The translations under genes and the position numbers were made by a program. Below are positions 32,370 through 43,880 of a DNA stretch of 64,000 nucleotides, piece after piece (position 1 is the stretch's first letter; each line of letters opens with the position of its first letter). Source of the stretch: Holothuria scabra (lineage: Eukaryota; Echinodermata; Holothuroidea; Aspidochirotida; Holothuriidae); NCBI GenBank assembly GCA_037179385.1, contig CM074185.1:5947371-6011370 (forward strand). The letters are read 5' to 3'. The notes under the pieces are model-generated. The model had not been told where the DNA came from. It saw only the letters and a program-made list of their open reading frames with translations, and did no database searches.

Positions 32370-33714
32370 CACTGTTAAAAATTTCTGTAAATTTACAGAC
32401 TTTTTTTAACTTAAACTTTTGTATTTTACTATTAATAGAGATTTTCTGTATCTTTACAGACACTTTGTATTGCTACAATAAAAAAAAGGTTGTTTAACAT
32501 GTATTTTCTGTTTATTTGAAAAACCATTTCTGTCTGCTTTTTTAACCAAATTTTACTGCTTTGTAAAACTTTTTCTGTAAATTTACAGAAATTTTAACAG
32601 TATTTTTTGTTTTTCTGATTTCACATAAATATACTGTCATTTAACAAACATTCATTTTGTTTTTAAGCTGAAAAAGAAACAAAAATAAGCCCAAACAAAC
32701 AAATAAGAAATAGCCAGAAAATTTTCAATATATAACATGCACCGTTGTGCGAAGTTTCAGTTAAAAAAAACATTTTTGGCAAATTTATGGCCCTATTTGA
32801 AAATTAACTTACATTTATTATAAAAGCATACTTAGTTATTACGTTCTTAGTTATAAATATCATACAACTGGTGTTTTGTCACACATTTTTAAGTAAAAAG
32901 AAATTGTAAGGCCCTAATTTCAGAGCACTGACAATTGGTATACTGATGTCAACTAATCTCCACAGGCGCTCATGCACTTGATCGGAGCAAATTAAAAACG
33001 TTTCACAAATTTACTTGAAAGAGTCTGTAAATTTACCACTTTATGACGTAAATCTCATTTTGCATAAATGGGTGGAGCTTATTTTGTAGGCATTTTCCTA
33101 ACAAAAGGATTGCTGTTGCTTTGAATAATATCTTCTTTGGGGTTTTTTAATCAGGAAGTGATAAACTTATTGTTTACCTTGTCTGGAAATGTTTGCAACC
33201 AATGTATTTGCATTCTTTGTCATATTTATTTTAAAAACAATTATTATATTGTACAAAAAATGTGACTTTCCAATTACAAAGTTCCTAGAGATAGCAGTCT
33301 ATTTGACAACAACATGACAACAAAGCATCCTCAATGTGTTTTGATTGAAAACAACTTCCTAACGACACATTACGTTGGTAAGCAAATACCTGATCTACGT
33401 AATGGTGAAGTGTATGTCACGTAATAACATATGAAAGGTATAAAAGCGATATTATAATAAATATTAAAACGTCGGGAATGAAAACAGTAGGCTGTAAATT
33501 CACGTAAAATTAAGGTAAACAAAACAGAACAATTCTGTAATTCGATTTTACAGTAGACTTTTGTAAACTAATTTACATGCAAAAACTGTAAAGAAAAAAC
33601 AAACCCTTAATGTTTTTTCATGATTACAGTCTGGCTGTAAAAAAAACATTATTTGGTTGGAAAAAAATTTGCCATAAAAATTATGTAAATTTACAGAGAA
33701 ATTTTTTAACAGTG
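32370..33714. mobile_element. TA-flanked CACTGTTA-type element
   Basis: CACTGTTAAAAATTTCTGTA at the left and an AAATTTTTTAACAGTG right end are inverse, and both flanks are TA (32368-32369, 33715-33716), as in Tc1/mariner-type insertions. An internal TTTACAGAAATTTTAACAGT near 32585-32603 repeats the right end, so 32370-32603 may itself be a complete short element or an old nested copy. No transposase in 1,345 bp. Confidence 0.78.
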
Positions 33715-33716
33715 TA

Positions 33717-34167
33717 CATCCGTTGTGGAGGTTTCATAAGGTGATGAAGATGTGGACCTAGAGGTCTTTTAGACCTGTGTCCACTGATGTTCCTAAGTTA
33801 TGATATAGCTCTGAGTATTTCCAGTTTCGTAGAAATAATTTTGGCAATATCCATCGTATAAATATTTACCATAGTATAAAAAATCAAATTAACAAGACGA
33901 AAAGCATACACTAACAATACATGACAACAGTTTGTACAAAAAGTGAGAGTTGTTTTCCCGACACCGGCCTTATCCCCTATTTTAATGACTTACTGGTTTT
34001 ACAACATAAGTTCAAAGTAGTCCATTCCGCAAATAATTTGTGACTTTCTTGTTGTAAAACTCAAATTGCCGGCTTTGTTTCCCTTTAGAATTAAAAGTGT
34101 ATTAATGACCTTGAAAATTTCCTGTTTGCCTGAATAGCATGTTGCACAGAGAGGGCTTTATTAATTA
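33717..34167. other. non-coding stretch
   Basis: AT-rich spacer, nothing recognised. Confidence 0.5.
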
Positions 34168-34175
34168 CATCACTC

Positions 34176-35565
34176 CAGTGGCGTAGCTAGGATATTTTCC
34201 AGGGAGGCAAAGCTCGAAAATTTCCCAAAACTTTTCAGTTTCAATTTCAGTTTATTTTCAGTTTCAGTATATTTTCATTTTAGTATTTTCAAGGTCAAGG
34301 TGCATGTATAACTTACAAAATACGTAAATTTGTGATAATAACAAGATTATCATGACGTCATGTAATTTAACCTAAGTTAACACATGACCTTCAAGATCCT
34401 GAAGCTGCCTATATATGCTATATACATAGGATTAAGACAACGTCATCATGGGTCCGTTGTCACCCCCATCCCCAGCGACTAATTAGATTAATTTTCCAAA
34501 CAGATTAAATAGATTAATTTCCGAGCCAGTCCTTTAAAAATAAGGTAAACGTCAAACGTTTTCCAGGTTTGCAGGGTTATTATGTCTAGACAACGGTAAG
34601 CTATTGTTTTTAGCTCCATCCATGGTTAAACAAAGAGTCTATAACCCTGCCGGGTACTATAGCTTGTAAAATGAGAGGCCATTAAATGCTTAAACTTAAA
34701 CCAGAGCGCTGTCATCCAATAGATTTGAAACTGGGCTGTTTAATCTCATCTATAACTTAACCTAACCCAGGGCGTTGTCAACTTTAGTGACGGGTGAGCG
34801 TGATACGCGGAGCGCGACCATCGGTTCGCGCGGAGCGTCCCGCCAGGGAAAGTTTCGCTAAAAACGGGCCCCTAGATTGCAGGAAATGACAATCTGTGTG
34901 GCTCATTACTGCATACTTAAAATGCCATATTTTTCTTGTCCTGAAAACTTTTAAGGAGCCAATTTGTTCACAATATATATAAAAAGAAAAATTGGAAACT
35001 GAGGCCTACCGATATGTATTGCTGACAGCCTTAAATCAAAAATAAATGTAATGGTTGTGGAACGAAAACAAACGGAAATTGTGATCATTAAATGAGGGAA
35101 TTTTCGTTCATGAGGTTATGATTATGTTACTAGTCCTATTTATTAGCAACGTATTATCCAGTAGTGCATCAAGTTGATCAACATAACATTAGCTCATCAA
35201 TTCGTAGGGGACTAGCTCGATGATGGTATCCTATGCTCCGGTCTTATAACATGTCAGTGTTGCGCAGTATACGCTGAACTAATCAAAATACCCTGCATGT
35301 GTACCAGAGAACATTCACGCATCTGCAGAGAGGGCATTTCTGCGGAACGCGAGTCAAGCGCGCTTCGTGCTGCAGTGACACAGATGAGATCTGGGGAAAT
35401 ATGGTGCATGGAAATTCGAGTTGTGCATGAGAAATTTTTCACGATTACTTACAGTGAGAAAAATTTCGTCAACTTGAAATTTCAGCAAATTCCACAAATT
35501 TCCCCCAAATATTTTCCGGGGGGGACTTGCCCACCCTGCCCCCCCCCCCATTGGCTACGCCACTG
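34176..35565. mobile_element. hAT-like element B, perfect 8-bp target duplication
   Basis: CATCACTC stands directly before (34168-34175) and after (35566-35573). Left end CAGTGGCGTAGCTAGGAT, right end TTGGCTACGCCACTG preceded by a G-tract and C-tract. One core unit in reverse orientation lies at about 34795-34900 (CGGAGCGCGACCATCGG, CGCGCGGAGCGT, then GGAAATGAC). No transposase in 1,390 bp. Same insertion, with the same target duplication, in the second 22-kb unit. Confidence 0.93.
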
Positions 35566-35586
35566 CATCACTCCACAAGAGTAAGT

Positions 35587-35617
35587 GCTATCACACCTTG
35601 GCACAAGGTGTGATAGC
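35587..35617. repeat. perfect hairpin, 14-bp stem and 3-nt loop
   Basis: GCTATCACACCTTG, loop GCA, CAAGGTGTGATAGC. It lies 22 bp past the end of hAT-like element B, outside the element. It has no T-run after it, and terminator logic would not apply in an animal genome anyway. Confidence 0.85.
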
Positions 35618-36599
35618 TTTCAGAAAAACAAAGAAATACAAAGGAAATAATTTGTTGCTCAATGTACCATCAGCAGTGAGTGAATAAACTTCAACATTTT
35701 ATGTCTCAGCTCAGTCATGTCCGTTGAAGATAGGAGTTGGACTGTTAGAATTCATTTTTCATGTGTAACATATTGTACTTGTGCTAGTTGCACTTTGCAG
35801 CAACCACATTACTTATTCACTTTGTTTACTTCCGGTTGTGCTTGTAGTATGCACCCAAGAACTGAAGAATTACATTAAAATACCCGGACAGTCTTGTCTA
35901 AGACAGCAACCGGTAAAATGCGTATCCGTTCCTTAATGATAAACGCACGTGTCTGTGTCATCTTTACCAAAGCCCCAAGACTCCACATCATGGTCTTTAA
36001 TATATATATTTTATTTTTTTTTTACTTAAGGTATACTTTAAAGCAATTACAATATTTTCAGAAAATTGGCCTATTTCACCCTTTTCCAAACGTGACATAA
36101 TAATTAGGCAGGTTCGAGCATGCGGTTTTGTGTTCATGACAGTCTGAATACAAATAAACCACCCCAATATTTGCTGTAAAAAATTAATTTGCCGATTTTT
36201 AAGATTGATACCCTATATGCGCCCTTAAAGGGCGGACAAGAGGTGGCGACCCTGGAAAAATATTTAAAGAGAAAATGAGATTAATACTTTTCTTTCATAT
36301 GTCAAAATGGAAAATGATAAGGAGAAACTCACACACTGCGGAGAAGTACCATTTCTAGCGATCTTGAAGACATGAGTGGCCAAATTTTCTCAAGGCGTTG
36401 CGCCCCAAATTTGCTGACGCTACGTAGAATCTGCCTTCGAGTCCCAATTTTGCATTATTAACAGTGTCTACGCCCCCCCCCCCTCCTCCCATCATATAGA
36501 AAAATCAGCATTAACATCTGAGTAGTGGCGGCGGAACTTGGCCTCAGTCCCCATCCCCCCAATGAAAAAGGGGAAAAGGTTTCTTCACCCCAGGCCCCC
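35618..36599. other. non-coding stretch
   Basis: No gene. A C-tract with GTCTACGCC at about 36464-36490 and a TAGTGGCGGCGGAACTTGG at about 36523 look like eroded hAT-like ends, but neither could be paired. Confidence 0.45.
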
Positions 36600-36760
36600 A
36601 ATATTTGCAAAGTACGGCTTAAAGAAGTGGGTACATACAGCTGAGAAAACTCGGGAAGTGTCGTTTTTGGCTACCTAGGGTCTTGTTAATTCAAAATGTT
36701 TCTTACACCCTCCTCACTACCTAATGGTGGCGATTCACTTAGATAGTCTTGCTGGACTTC
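36600..36760 (+). repeat. eroded core unit
   Basis: GTGGGTACATACAGCTGAGAA, ACTCGGGAAGTGTCGTTT, then TAATGGTGGCGATTCACTTA follow the same order as the core in the 19583-20366 element, with the first CGCTCCGCGCCAAC half badly eroded. Confidence 0.65.
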
Positions 36761-37446
36761 AGTCCCAAATAATTTTACCGTTCTACCCCACCTACATTTG
36801 AAAACCTTTCTGGGCGAAGGTATCGAGTGTGAAACTTTTTCCCATCTTTTTTTTCTGAGAACGCCCATAGATAGTCCCTACAAATGCTCACTTATGTGGA
36901 GGGGAATACGAAATGGGACTTTTTGCGAGGGAACGAAGCCATCAAGCATCCGAAAGCGCATGCGCGTGAGTGTTTGTGGCAGGGTTTTGCAATTTTTAAA
37001 TGCGAAAATATGTGACTTGGTGCAAGCCTCACATGATATTTTGTATGAATAAGCAGAAATATTGTCATGTTCATGGAATATTTGAAGCAATAAAAAACAC
37101 GGCCAACTTAATTAACCATACTACACGTAAGTCATTGCAAAATCATAAAAAGTTTCATCAAGTGTAGGGTCTAACTTAGGGGGGTGTCTTTTTTACATAT
37201 GACCTTACTAGATAAAACGTTACCGGTAAGGTTGGCAATTATTCTTCCAGTGCACCATGGGTTGGTGTCGAGCCTGAGAAAACGGGGACTCCCAAGTCTG
37301 AAACAACACCTTCCACACCGATGTACAGAATATAAATGGGGAAACCATCAGTTGTATTGTAAAAAGAACCGCAAAAGTACAAAAAAAAACCTTTCTAAGG
37401 GGCGGTCCCCCCCCCCCCTTTTCCTCATCCCTTGGCTACGCGCCTG
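36761..37446. mobile_element. hAT-like interior and right end, partner not identified
   Basis: A C-tract (about 37407-37418) followed by CTTGGCTACGCGCCTG at 37431-37446 is a hAT-like right end. Frames of 60-103 residues before it lack domains. No left end with an octamer matching the right flank TGTAGATG was found. Confidence 0.5.
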
Positions 37447-37487
37447 TGTAGATGCGACGTATGTCCATTCAGTTATCCGTCCAACTT

Positions 37488-37647
37488 CACTGTAAGAATG
37501 TAATAATATTTCTAAATTTTGTACAACCTATAGAAAAACAAATGAAGAAGTACAAAAATACGTTAAAAATGCTGTTAGTGAGTGGGCGCTACTCTTTATA
37601 CATTTTGGTTATCATCTTCTATAAATTTACAGACATTTTTTACAGTG
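37488..37647. mobile_element. 160-bp CACTGTA-type MITE
   Basis: CACTGTAAGAATGT at the left and ACATTTTTTACAGTG at the right are imperfect inverses; the ends resemble those of the TA-flanked 32370-33714 element. Both flanks are TT here rather than TA, so the target rule is uncertain. Confidence 0.6.
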
Positions 37648-38134
37648 TTGCTTACTTTTTCGTCAATACTTTATCTTATATCAGGAAATTTGGGACTACG
37701 ATTTTTACTTATTTGTGGAAGCACTTGTACCAGTAACAAACGCATGATGAAATTTACCCGGGACCAACAATCACCGAACTGAAAACATTTACCTACATAC
37801 AGAAATATTACCGACGTTCAGTCACTTGGTAGTTAGGTATCACATTTTCGAATACATGTTCACGGAAACATGATTCGTCTAGCAAAACAGAAAAGGGGAG
37901 GAAACATCCTTTCGAATAGGCTGTCACAAAGTAAACAACAGTTATATTTGAAGTCTATTACCTACGGAAGCGTATAAGTGCCACAACATCACAAACAAAT
38001 AACCTGACAATTTGCAATAATTTGTTACATTGAACACATATATCTCAACAAAATGCAAAAAATTGTGCCTTTTCACAATTACTCATTTTCTTGCAATGCA
38101 GCAAAATATTGATTAATGCTTTATTGTCGAGTTT
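37648..38134. other. non-coding stretch leading into satellite
   Basis: AT-rich, with ACAATTACTC and GCAAAATATTG words that foreshadow the satellite. No gene. Confidence 0.5.
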
Positions 38135-38945
38135 ACACAACTCATGATCTCCACAATTATTTGCACAATGGCAGATTGTTGACTTTTTCAAACTTTGCAT
38201 GGGGGCATAATTTTACTCAATGTTCAATTGACATTTTGTGATCTCCACAATTATTTGCTAAATGTTGAGTTCCTAACTCAACAAAACTCTAAAAAGAAGC
38301 AAAATTTTACTCAATGTTCAATTGACATTTTGTGATCGCCACAATTATTTGCTAAATGTTGAGTTCCTTACCCAACAAAACTCTAAAGAGAAGCAAAATT
38401 TTACTCAATGTTCAATTGACATTTTGTGATCTCCACAATTATTTACTAAATGTTGAGTTCCTAACTCAACCAAACTCTAAAAAGAAGCAAAATTTTACTC
38501 AATGTTCAATTGACATTTTGTGATCTCCACAATTATTTGCTAAATGTTGAGTTCCTAACTCAACCAAACTCTAAAAAGAAGCAAAATTTTACTCAATGTT
38601 CAATTAACATTTTGTGATCTCCACAATTATTTGCAAAATGTTGAATTCCTTACTTATATCAAACTTTGCAAAGAAGCAAAATTTTACTCATTGTTTAATT
38701 GACATTTTGTGATCTATACAATTATTTGCAAAATGTTAAATATTTTACTTATATACACACTTAACAAATAAGTAAAATTTTACTCAATGTTCAATTGACA
38801 TTTTGCGATCTCAACAATTGTTTGCAACTTGAAAATGTTGAATTCCTTATCTTTAAAAACTTTGCAAAGAAGCAAAATTTTACTCATTGTTTAACTGACA
38901 TTTTGTGATTTCAACAATTATTTGCAAAATGTTAATTCCTTACCC
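38135..38945 (+). repeat. 94-bp AT-rich satellite, about 8-9 units
   Basis: The word TGTTCAATTGACATTTTGTG recurs (with variants) at 38221, 38315, 38409, 38503, 38597, 38692, 38788 and 38888. The first five starts are exactly 94 bp apart; spacing then grows to 95, 96 and 100 as units diverge toward the right end. Central units carry an internal hairpin GTTGAGTT-CCT-AACTCAAC, lost in the outer ones. Repeats are contiguous, without unique spacers. Non-coding. Confidence 0.95.
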
Positions 38946-38981
38946 AGTTGGAAAAACGTACAGCCAGTCGAATTTTGGACA

Positions 38982-39050
38982 CCCCCACCAGACATGAGAC
39001 CCTAGCGACGGCCCTGTGTTAACACATGATCGTCTCATGTCTGGTGGGGG
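38982..39050. repeat. 19-bp-stem inverted repeat after the satellite
   Basis: CCCCCACCAGACATGAGAC at 38982-39000 and its exact inverse at 39032-39050 flank 31 bp that contain the palindrome TGTGTTAACACA. GGTTCGATCC follows at once and resembles a tRNA B-box, but there is no tRNA body. Possibly a very small foldback element. Confidence 0.82.
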
Positions 39051-40630
39051 TTCGATCCTTAACTAGCGGGATAGAGCCCCCCCCCCCCCCCGTCGTGTCA
39101 TGACCTCTTTTCAAATTAATGTCTTGCAAAATGTCGGCATTCTTTGTGCATATAACTCACTGACAAAGTTGAACCAACTGTAAACTTAAATAGCATAAAC
39201 TTGTAGCGGTAAACGACACCGTATCCATTTTCAAAGCCAGGGGAACGCTGACAGTTCCCGAACATCACCCCTTGGGGTTGTATGTGGCAGCCTTATTGAG
39301 TAGGAAGTAGGCTACTAGACCAACGTGCTTAATATGATGGCTCGGATACTTGGTTTGGAACTCAAGGTACCACAAATTTATTTCAAATTTACTCCTTTTA
39401 TATAACATGAAAAAAGTTCAAAGTAAAATGACAATGATAACCTTCTGAAGATTCGGCCATTTAATGTCCTGCTCAAAGCTACATGCTGTATCGGCAAAGG
39501 AGGTGAAAATTCTAACAAGAAAGGAAAATTTTTCTCACGGTCCGCACCACAAGATGCATCGACACTCCTACAGGCTATACATGGCAGGCTTTCGATATCA
39601 TGTGATTCTCGCAAGCAGTGTTCATGGTTACCACAAGCTAACATGGTGCCACTACTGACTACAAATATAAGAGTTCTGGGTTACCCCCCTGTCGTTCGTG
39701 AAAATGCCCCTCCCCGCCGGCCCACTCCCTCCCCCCCCAATATCTTGCGTGAGGACATCGGTTACAAACTTCAAGACTCACATGTTTTTGGAAAGAATAT
39801 TTATTGAAAATCAGAAAACTTGAATAAAATAAATCCTGGTTTCACTTTAAAATCTGACAAAAACAACAGTACTAATTTGATTGTCGTACGGGACGGAGGG
39901 CTGCATCCCGTATTGCCCAAACTTTGCTGGACTGGTGCCCCAGTCGGACAAAAATTATGCCCTTGGTGGATTCTGGAGCCGGGCAAAAAGTCACCGCCCC
40001 AAGAATTAAGGAAGAGTCCCCGGTACGGCCATGGCTGACAGCTCCCCTTATATGTAGTGGTGGAACTGGACCCGTGCTGGTGTCGCATCTTATGCTTATA
40101 TGACAGCAGACAATTTTACTTGCACATTCCGGCATGAGGTGGCTTAGTAAGTGATATTCATGTTAAAATCGATCTCAAGTTTAATCTACGTAGCTTCAGC
40201 ATGTTAAGCCATTTAGTTAAGGTATAACGCACAATGAACAGAGGGCAAAACAGTCTACGAGGGAATGAGTTCCGAATTCCCCATATCGAGGAGGCGTGGG
40301 GTCTAATTAATGGAGAGTGTGGGTGAACACCCCTTCTTTGATTTGCAATAAACTTATTTCACTTTTTATCAACGTGGGTACAAGACAGTGAATATTCTTT
40401 CCCCATATACAGATAGACAGACCGAAGTGCATGCACACACGTTTTATTTACATTATGATTTGGCACTTATTTCCTCGAAAGGGGGGGGGTATCGAAAGAA
40501 AACGCCAAAATATAGGCAATACGGATAGGTTTTGACAGAGTGGTTGTTGGAGGAAAACCTCTCCCACTTTGCTGGATTTTTGTTTTTAAGTTTACACCCA
40601 GAAGAACTTGCTTACATGCAACAATACTAG
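39051..40630. other. non-coding stretch
   Basis: Contains a C-run near 39078-39091 that is longer in the second unit, and a GC-rich island at 39880-40090 with overlapping frames on both strands (72-95 codons). The frames change length between the two units through indels, so none is supported as coding. Confidence 0.45.
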
Positions 40631-40631
40631 C

Positions 40632-40721
40632 AACATTAGCAGCAGCAATAACAATCAAATCTGTTCCAAACGAAACAACATTAGCAGCAGTAATAACAAT
40701 CAAATCTGTTCCAAACGAAAC
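40632..40721 (+). repeat. 45-bp tandem duplication
   Basis: ACATTAGCAGCAG...CCAAACGAAAC is repeated once at a 45-bp spacing with one clear change (GCAATAAC versus GTAATAAC). In the frame open from 40540 it repeats 15 residues (ITIKSVPNET shared), but the frame is only 72 codons and otherwise featureless. Confidence 0.75.
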
Positions 40722-40805
40722 GAATAGTCCACTTGCAGAAATCTCAATAGAGAAGTGAAAGGCGCCTTGATGCACATATTTTTTTATTGCAGCGAACGTG
40801 ATTAA

Positions 40806-41175
40806 AGGTCTAATCTGCTCACCCCAAACAATACCAATTCTCCTAACCATCTTACCTAACTTGAAAGTCATATTTTTATCACCCCAAATAGTTCCAATTC
40901 TCCCAACCTACTTACTTCTATAGCCCCTCCCACATCTATCTGAAACTCATAATTATCCAGGCACAATCCTAGTTTCTTACATCAGGGCATATTCCACTGA
41001 GCGTACAAGTCCATAATGAACGATCAAAAACACTCTCAGTGCACATGCTGTGTAAATGAGCTGTGCTGCATTTTCTTTTTAATTTGATGTCAATCAAAGA
41101 GCAGTACCATATTGAGACTTTTGACATACGTAGCATGAGGGTGAAACTGTAGTATGGGGTGATGAATGACTGCCT
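40806..41175 (+). mobile_element. TTAA-type MITE, copy 4
   Basis: TTAA at 40802-40805, then AGGTCTAATCTGCTCACCCC. The first ~60 bp are partly duplicated (CACCCCAAACAATACC then CACCCCAAATAGTTCC), followed by family words CCCCTCCCACAT, CACTCTCAGTGC and GATGTCAATCAAAGAGC and the right end GGGGTGATGAATGACTGCCT. The right TTAA has decayed to TTGC. Confidence 0.75.
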
Positions 41176-42062
41176 TTGCCAGCCCCTCCAACGACCAGAC
41201 TCCACTAGCGTAGCCAGCGGGGGGGCAGGGGCAGAGTGCCCCCCCACGGAAATTTTGGGGACGCGATGGGCGTTGTTGAAAAAATGAAGGAGAGCAAAAA
41301 AAAAAAATAAATAAAATAAAAAAAAGATAAACGGCAAGAGGAGGGAGGGAATCGGGGGCGTTTTTTACAGTTTTTCGAGGGGGGGGGGGGAGAAGCTCTT
41401 AGTCGTTACGATAAAGTTTGCAGTTCCAGACGGTGGCTAGAGTCCCCGATGGTTTACCTGTTTTTTGCTCTTAAGGGACAATTTCCCTAATAAGAACCCC
41501 AAATTTTCGGCGCGCTACGCGCGCTGTAGATTCACTCCTTTTTTTTTTTTTTTAATATTTCCTTTCCACATATCTAGAGAGTGTAAGTCCTGTCAACATT
41601 ACCAAGAAACAGGGAGGCAGAGTACACAGGTTATTTAGAGGTCTTAAATTTCATCCCATATCACAAATCCTAGTTGCTGTTCTCTTGTGTGTGTGTCACG
41701 CGATAGGTCAGTTGGTGAGCGACTCACGGACAGACGGAGCATAGTTTGGTTATTTTATCGGGTATTCCAGGTGTTTTCGACGCAATGTATGTTATCCCCG
41801 ATACGGTCTACAACCCCCACAGTTTCTATTTTTTTTTCTTTTTGTTCTTAATGATTACATAGGCTATGTTATTTTTGTAAGTCTACCAAAAATTTTCGCG
41901 CGCTTCGCGCGCTTTGCAATTTCACGATTCAGACTCAACAGAACACTATCAGTGCGCAACTCGGCTTTTAAAATATTAAGTGATATTGTGCAAAATGTGC
42001 CAAGGGGTGCAATAACATGGGATAGTAAGGCTCCTTCATATCCCCTTCTCACCACCCCCTCC

Positions 42063-42390
42063 ACATAGGGGCCGTCGGAACTTGTGGTCGCTGACATGGC
42101 CCGCCCCCTGTCGGGAATAATCTGTCGCCTTCCCATGGTCGGTTCAGGGAGGTGTCATTTGAATCACACCTCCCTGGTCGGTTTAATTATTTTGGCTTTC
42201 AAAAGAGTTATTTCTGCGATAAAACCCAAAATGTTCAGAATGCTTTTCACACTCTTCCTCAGTACCGTTACCTAGAGCTAATAAATTACAAACCCTTCCC
42301 ATCTTTTCAAGTAAATTAATATGTAGAATAAATGGATCAATGAACATGTCGGGAATTCCATCTCATTTCGCAAAACCAGGGAGGTGTGAT
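42063..42390. repeat. block with three AGGGAGGTGT inverted motifs
   Basis: ATCACACCTCCCTGGT at 42163-42178 is the exact inverse of 42375-42390, and a third arm, CAGGGAGGTGTCATT, precedes at about 42145 so that 42146-42175 can also fold. Possibly a small MITE (about 228 bp) within hAT-like element E. No target duplication found. Confidence 0.6.
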
Positions 42391-43574
42391 CTCTTGTGTC
42401 AGTCGTGCGGTACGGACTCGAAGAGGGAAGTACAATATAAGTTGTGCCCGATAGGGCCAAAAGGCCGTGACAATTGATCTATATAAGCTTTAAATAAGTA
42501 CAGATTCTTTTTAGTGTAGGCTAACCCAAAAAAAATTCGCCCGCTTTTCCACGGTTAAATCTGTGCGGAAATATCTTCCTCTAGCATATACAAATTTTAT
42601 GTCGTATATGACTCGCAATGGCAGGTATAGTGCACAGGTTTTCTTTAAATCTCCCTCACCAACTCATCGATGGCATCCTGGCTGTCGGGACTTGGGGTCG
42701 CTACCACCCTACCCCTCCCCCGTTCGGAGAGTGGCCCTTCGTCGGGCAAATCCTGGCGCCAAGCCTGGAGGGAAGACACATTTTCCAGTTATGACTTGTA
42801 TATGTGTAATGAAGTAATGAACTAAAGATGGAAGCTGCATTTTTTGGAGAGCGGCAACTATTTTGGAGGGGCGATTTCACTAGGAAGGCGTGTCGCCCCT
42901 CTAAAATCCCCCTGTGGAGAACACTAGAATCTAGTATAAAAAGAACAAAATCTACCACCATGTTGCATCTAAGCTCTTCGAGACAGCAAAAAAATTCCAA
43001 AAGGGGAGGGGAACACCCAGGAAGACAGGCCCGTAGCCAGGGGGTTCGCACTTACTCCCGCCCAGACCTATTTTTTTATTATTTTTTTTTATTTAAATGG
43101 AGTTTTGGCGTTTTTCAAGGTAAAATGTCAATTCCGCTGGTTTAGCCAATGTAAGTCTTATGCGTAGCTGTTTTGTTTCAGTGCAACACAATTTCCTAGG
43201 GCCCCATTGACTCGTCAGTAACCCTCTTACTGGCACACACTAACTCTCGAGGGAATAAGGAAACATTGATACAAGATTGAAAATGTCCAAAAATTCCAGC
43301 TAAGGTGTTCCCCAGATCGCTCAATTTTGATGTAAAATTGCAAGATCTCCTTGAGGTAGGAGTGGGAAAACCACACCCTCTCCCCGTTCGGATGCTGGGC
43401 TCCTCACTTGGGCGCTTCGCTCCCTCAAGAAAATGCCACACCCCAGTGGCAGCGATGAAAAATGAAAAAGTGGGGGCTAAAGGTATGTGCAGCCCCTCAA
43501 TATATGTCAAGTGCTCCAATTAAGAAGCGGGGAGGATTTCAAAGTTGGGCTGAACATATTCTTGCTCTGAATAC

Positions 43575-43880
43575 TCGGGAAGTGCCGTTTCCGGCCATCT
43601 GAGGGGTTTGTAAAACCAAAAATTTCCTGGTTCGCTCCCCACCAATCGATGGTAGAGCTCCGCTTAGAAACATGTATTGACATTTTTTATAGATAATTTT
43701 TTTTTTTTTTTTGCATTAATTGAGAAATTTCAGAAATGAGATCCATTTCCAGGTTGGGTGCATGCAGCATAAAACACTCGGGAAGTGCCGTTTCCTGCCA
43801 TCTGAGGGGTTTCTAAAACCAAAAATTTTCTTCTACGCTCCGCGCCAACTGATGGTGGCGCTCCGCTTAGATAGTCTTGT
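43575..43880 (+). repeat. two core units inside element E
   Basis: ACTCGGGAAGTGCCGTTTCC and CCATCTGAGGGGTTT occur at about 43573 and again at about 43775, each followed by a GCTCC..CCAA and GGTG/GTAG...GCTCCGCTTAGA segment. The second is close to the consensus; the first is worn (CCCCACCAATCGATGGTAGAG). Confidence 0.82.

Noticed and set aside
38135..38945. Regular repeats that could suggest a CRISPR array
   Set aside because: The 94-bp units are contiguous and repeat throughout; there are no short repeats with unique spacers, no cas genes, and the window is animal-like.
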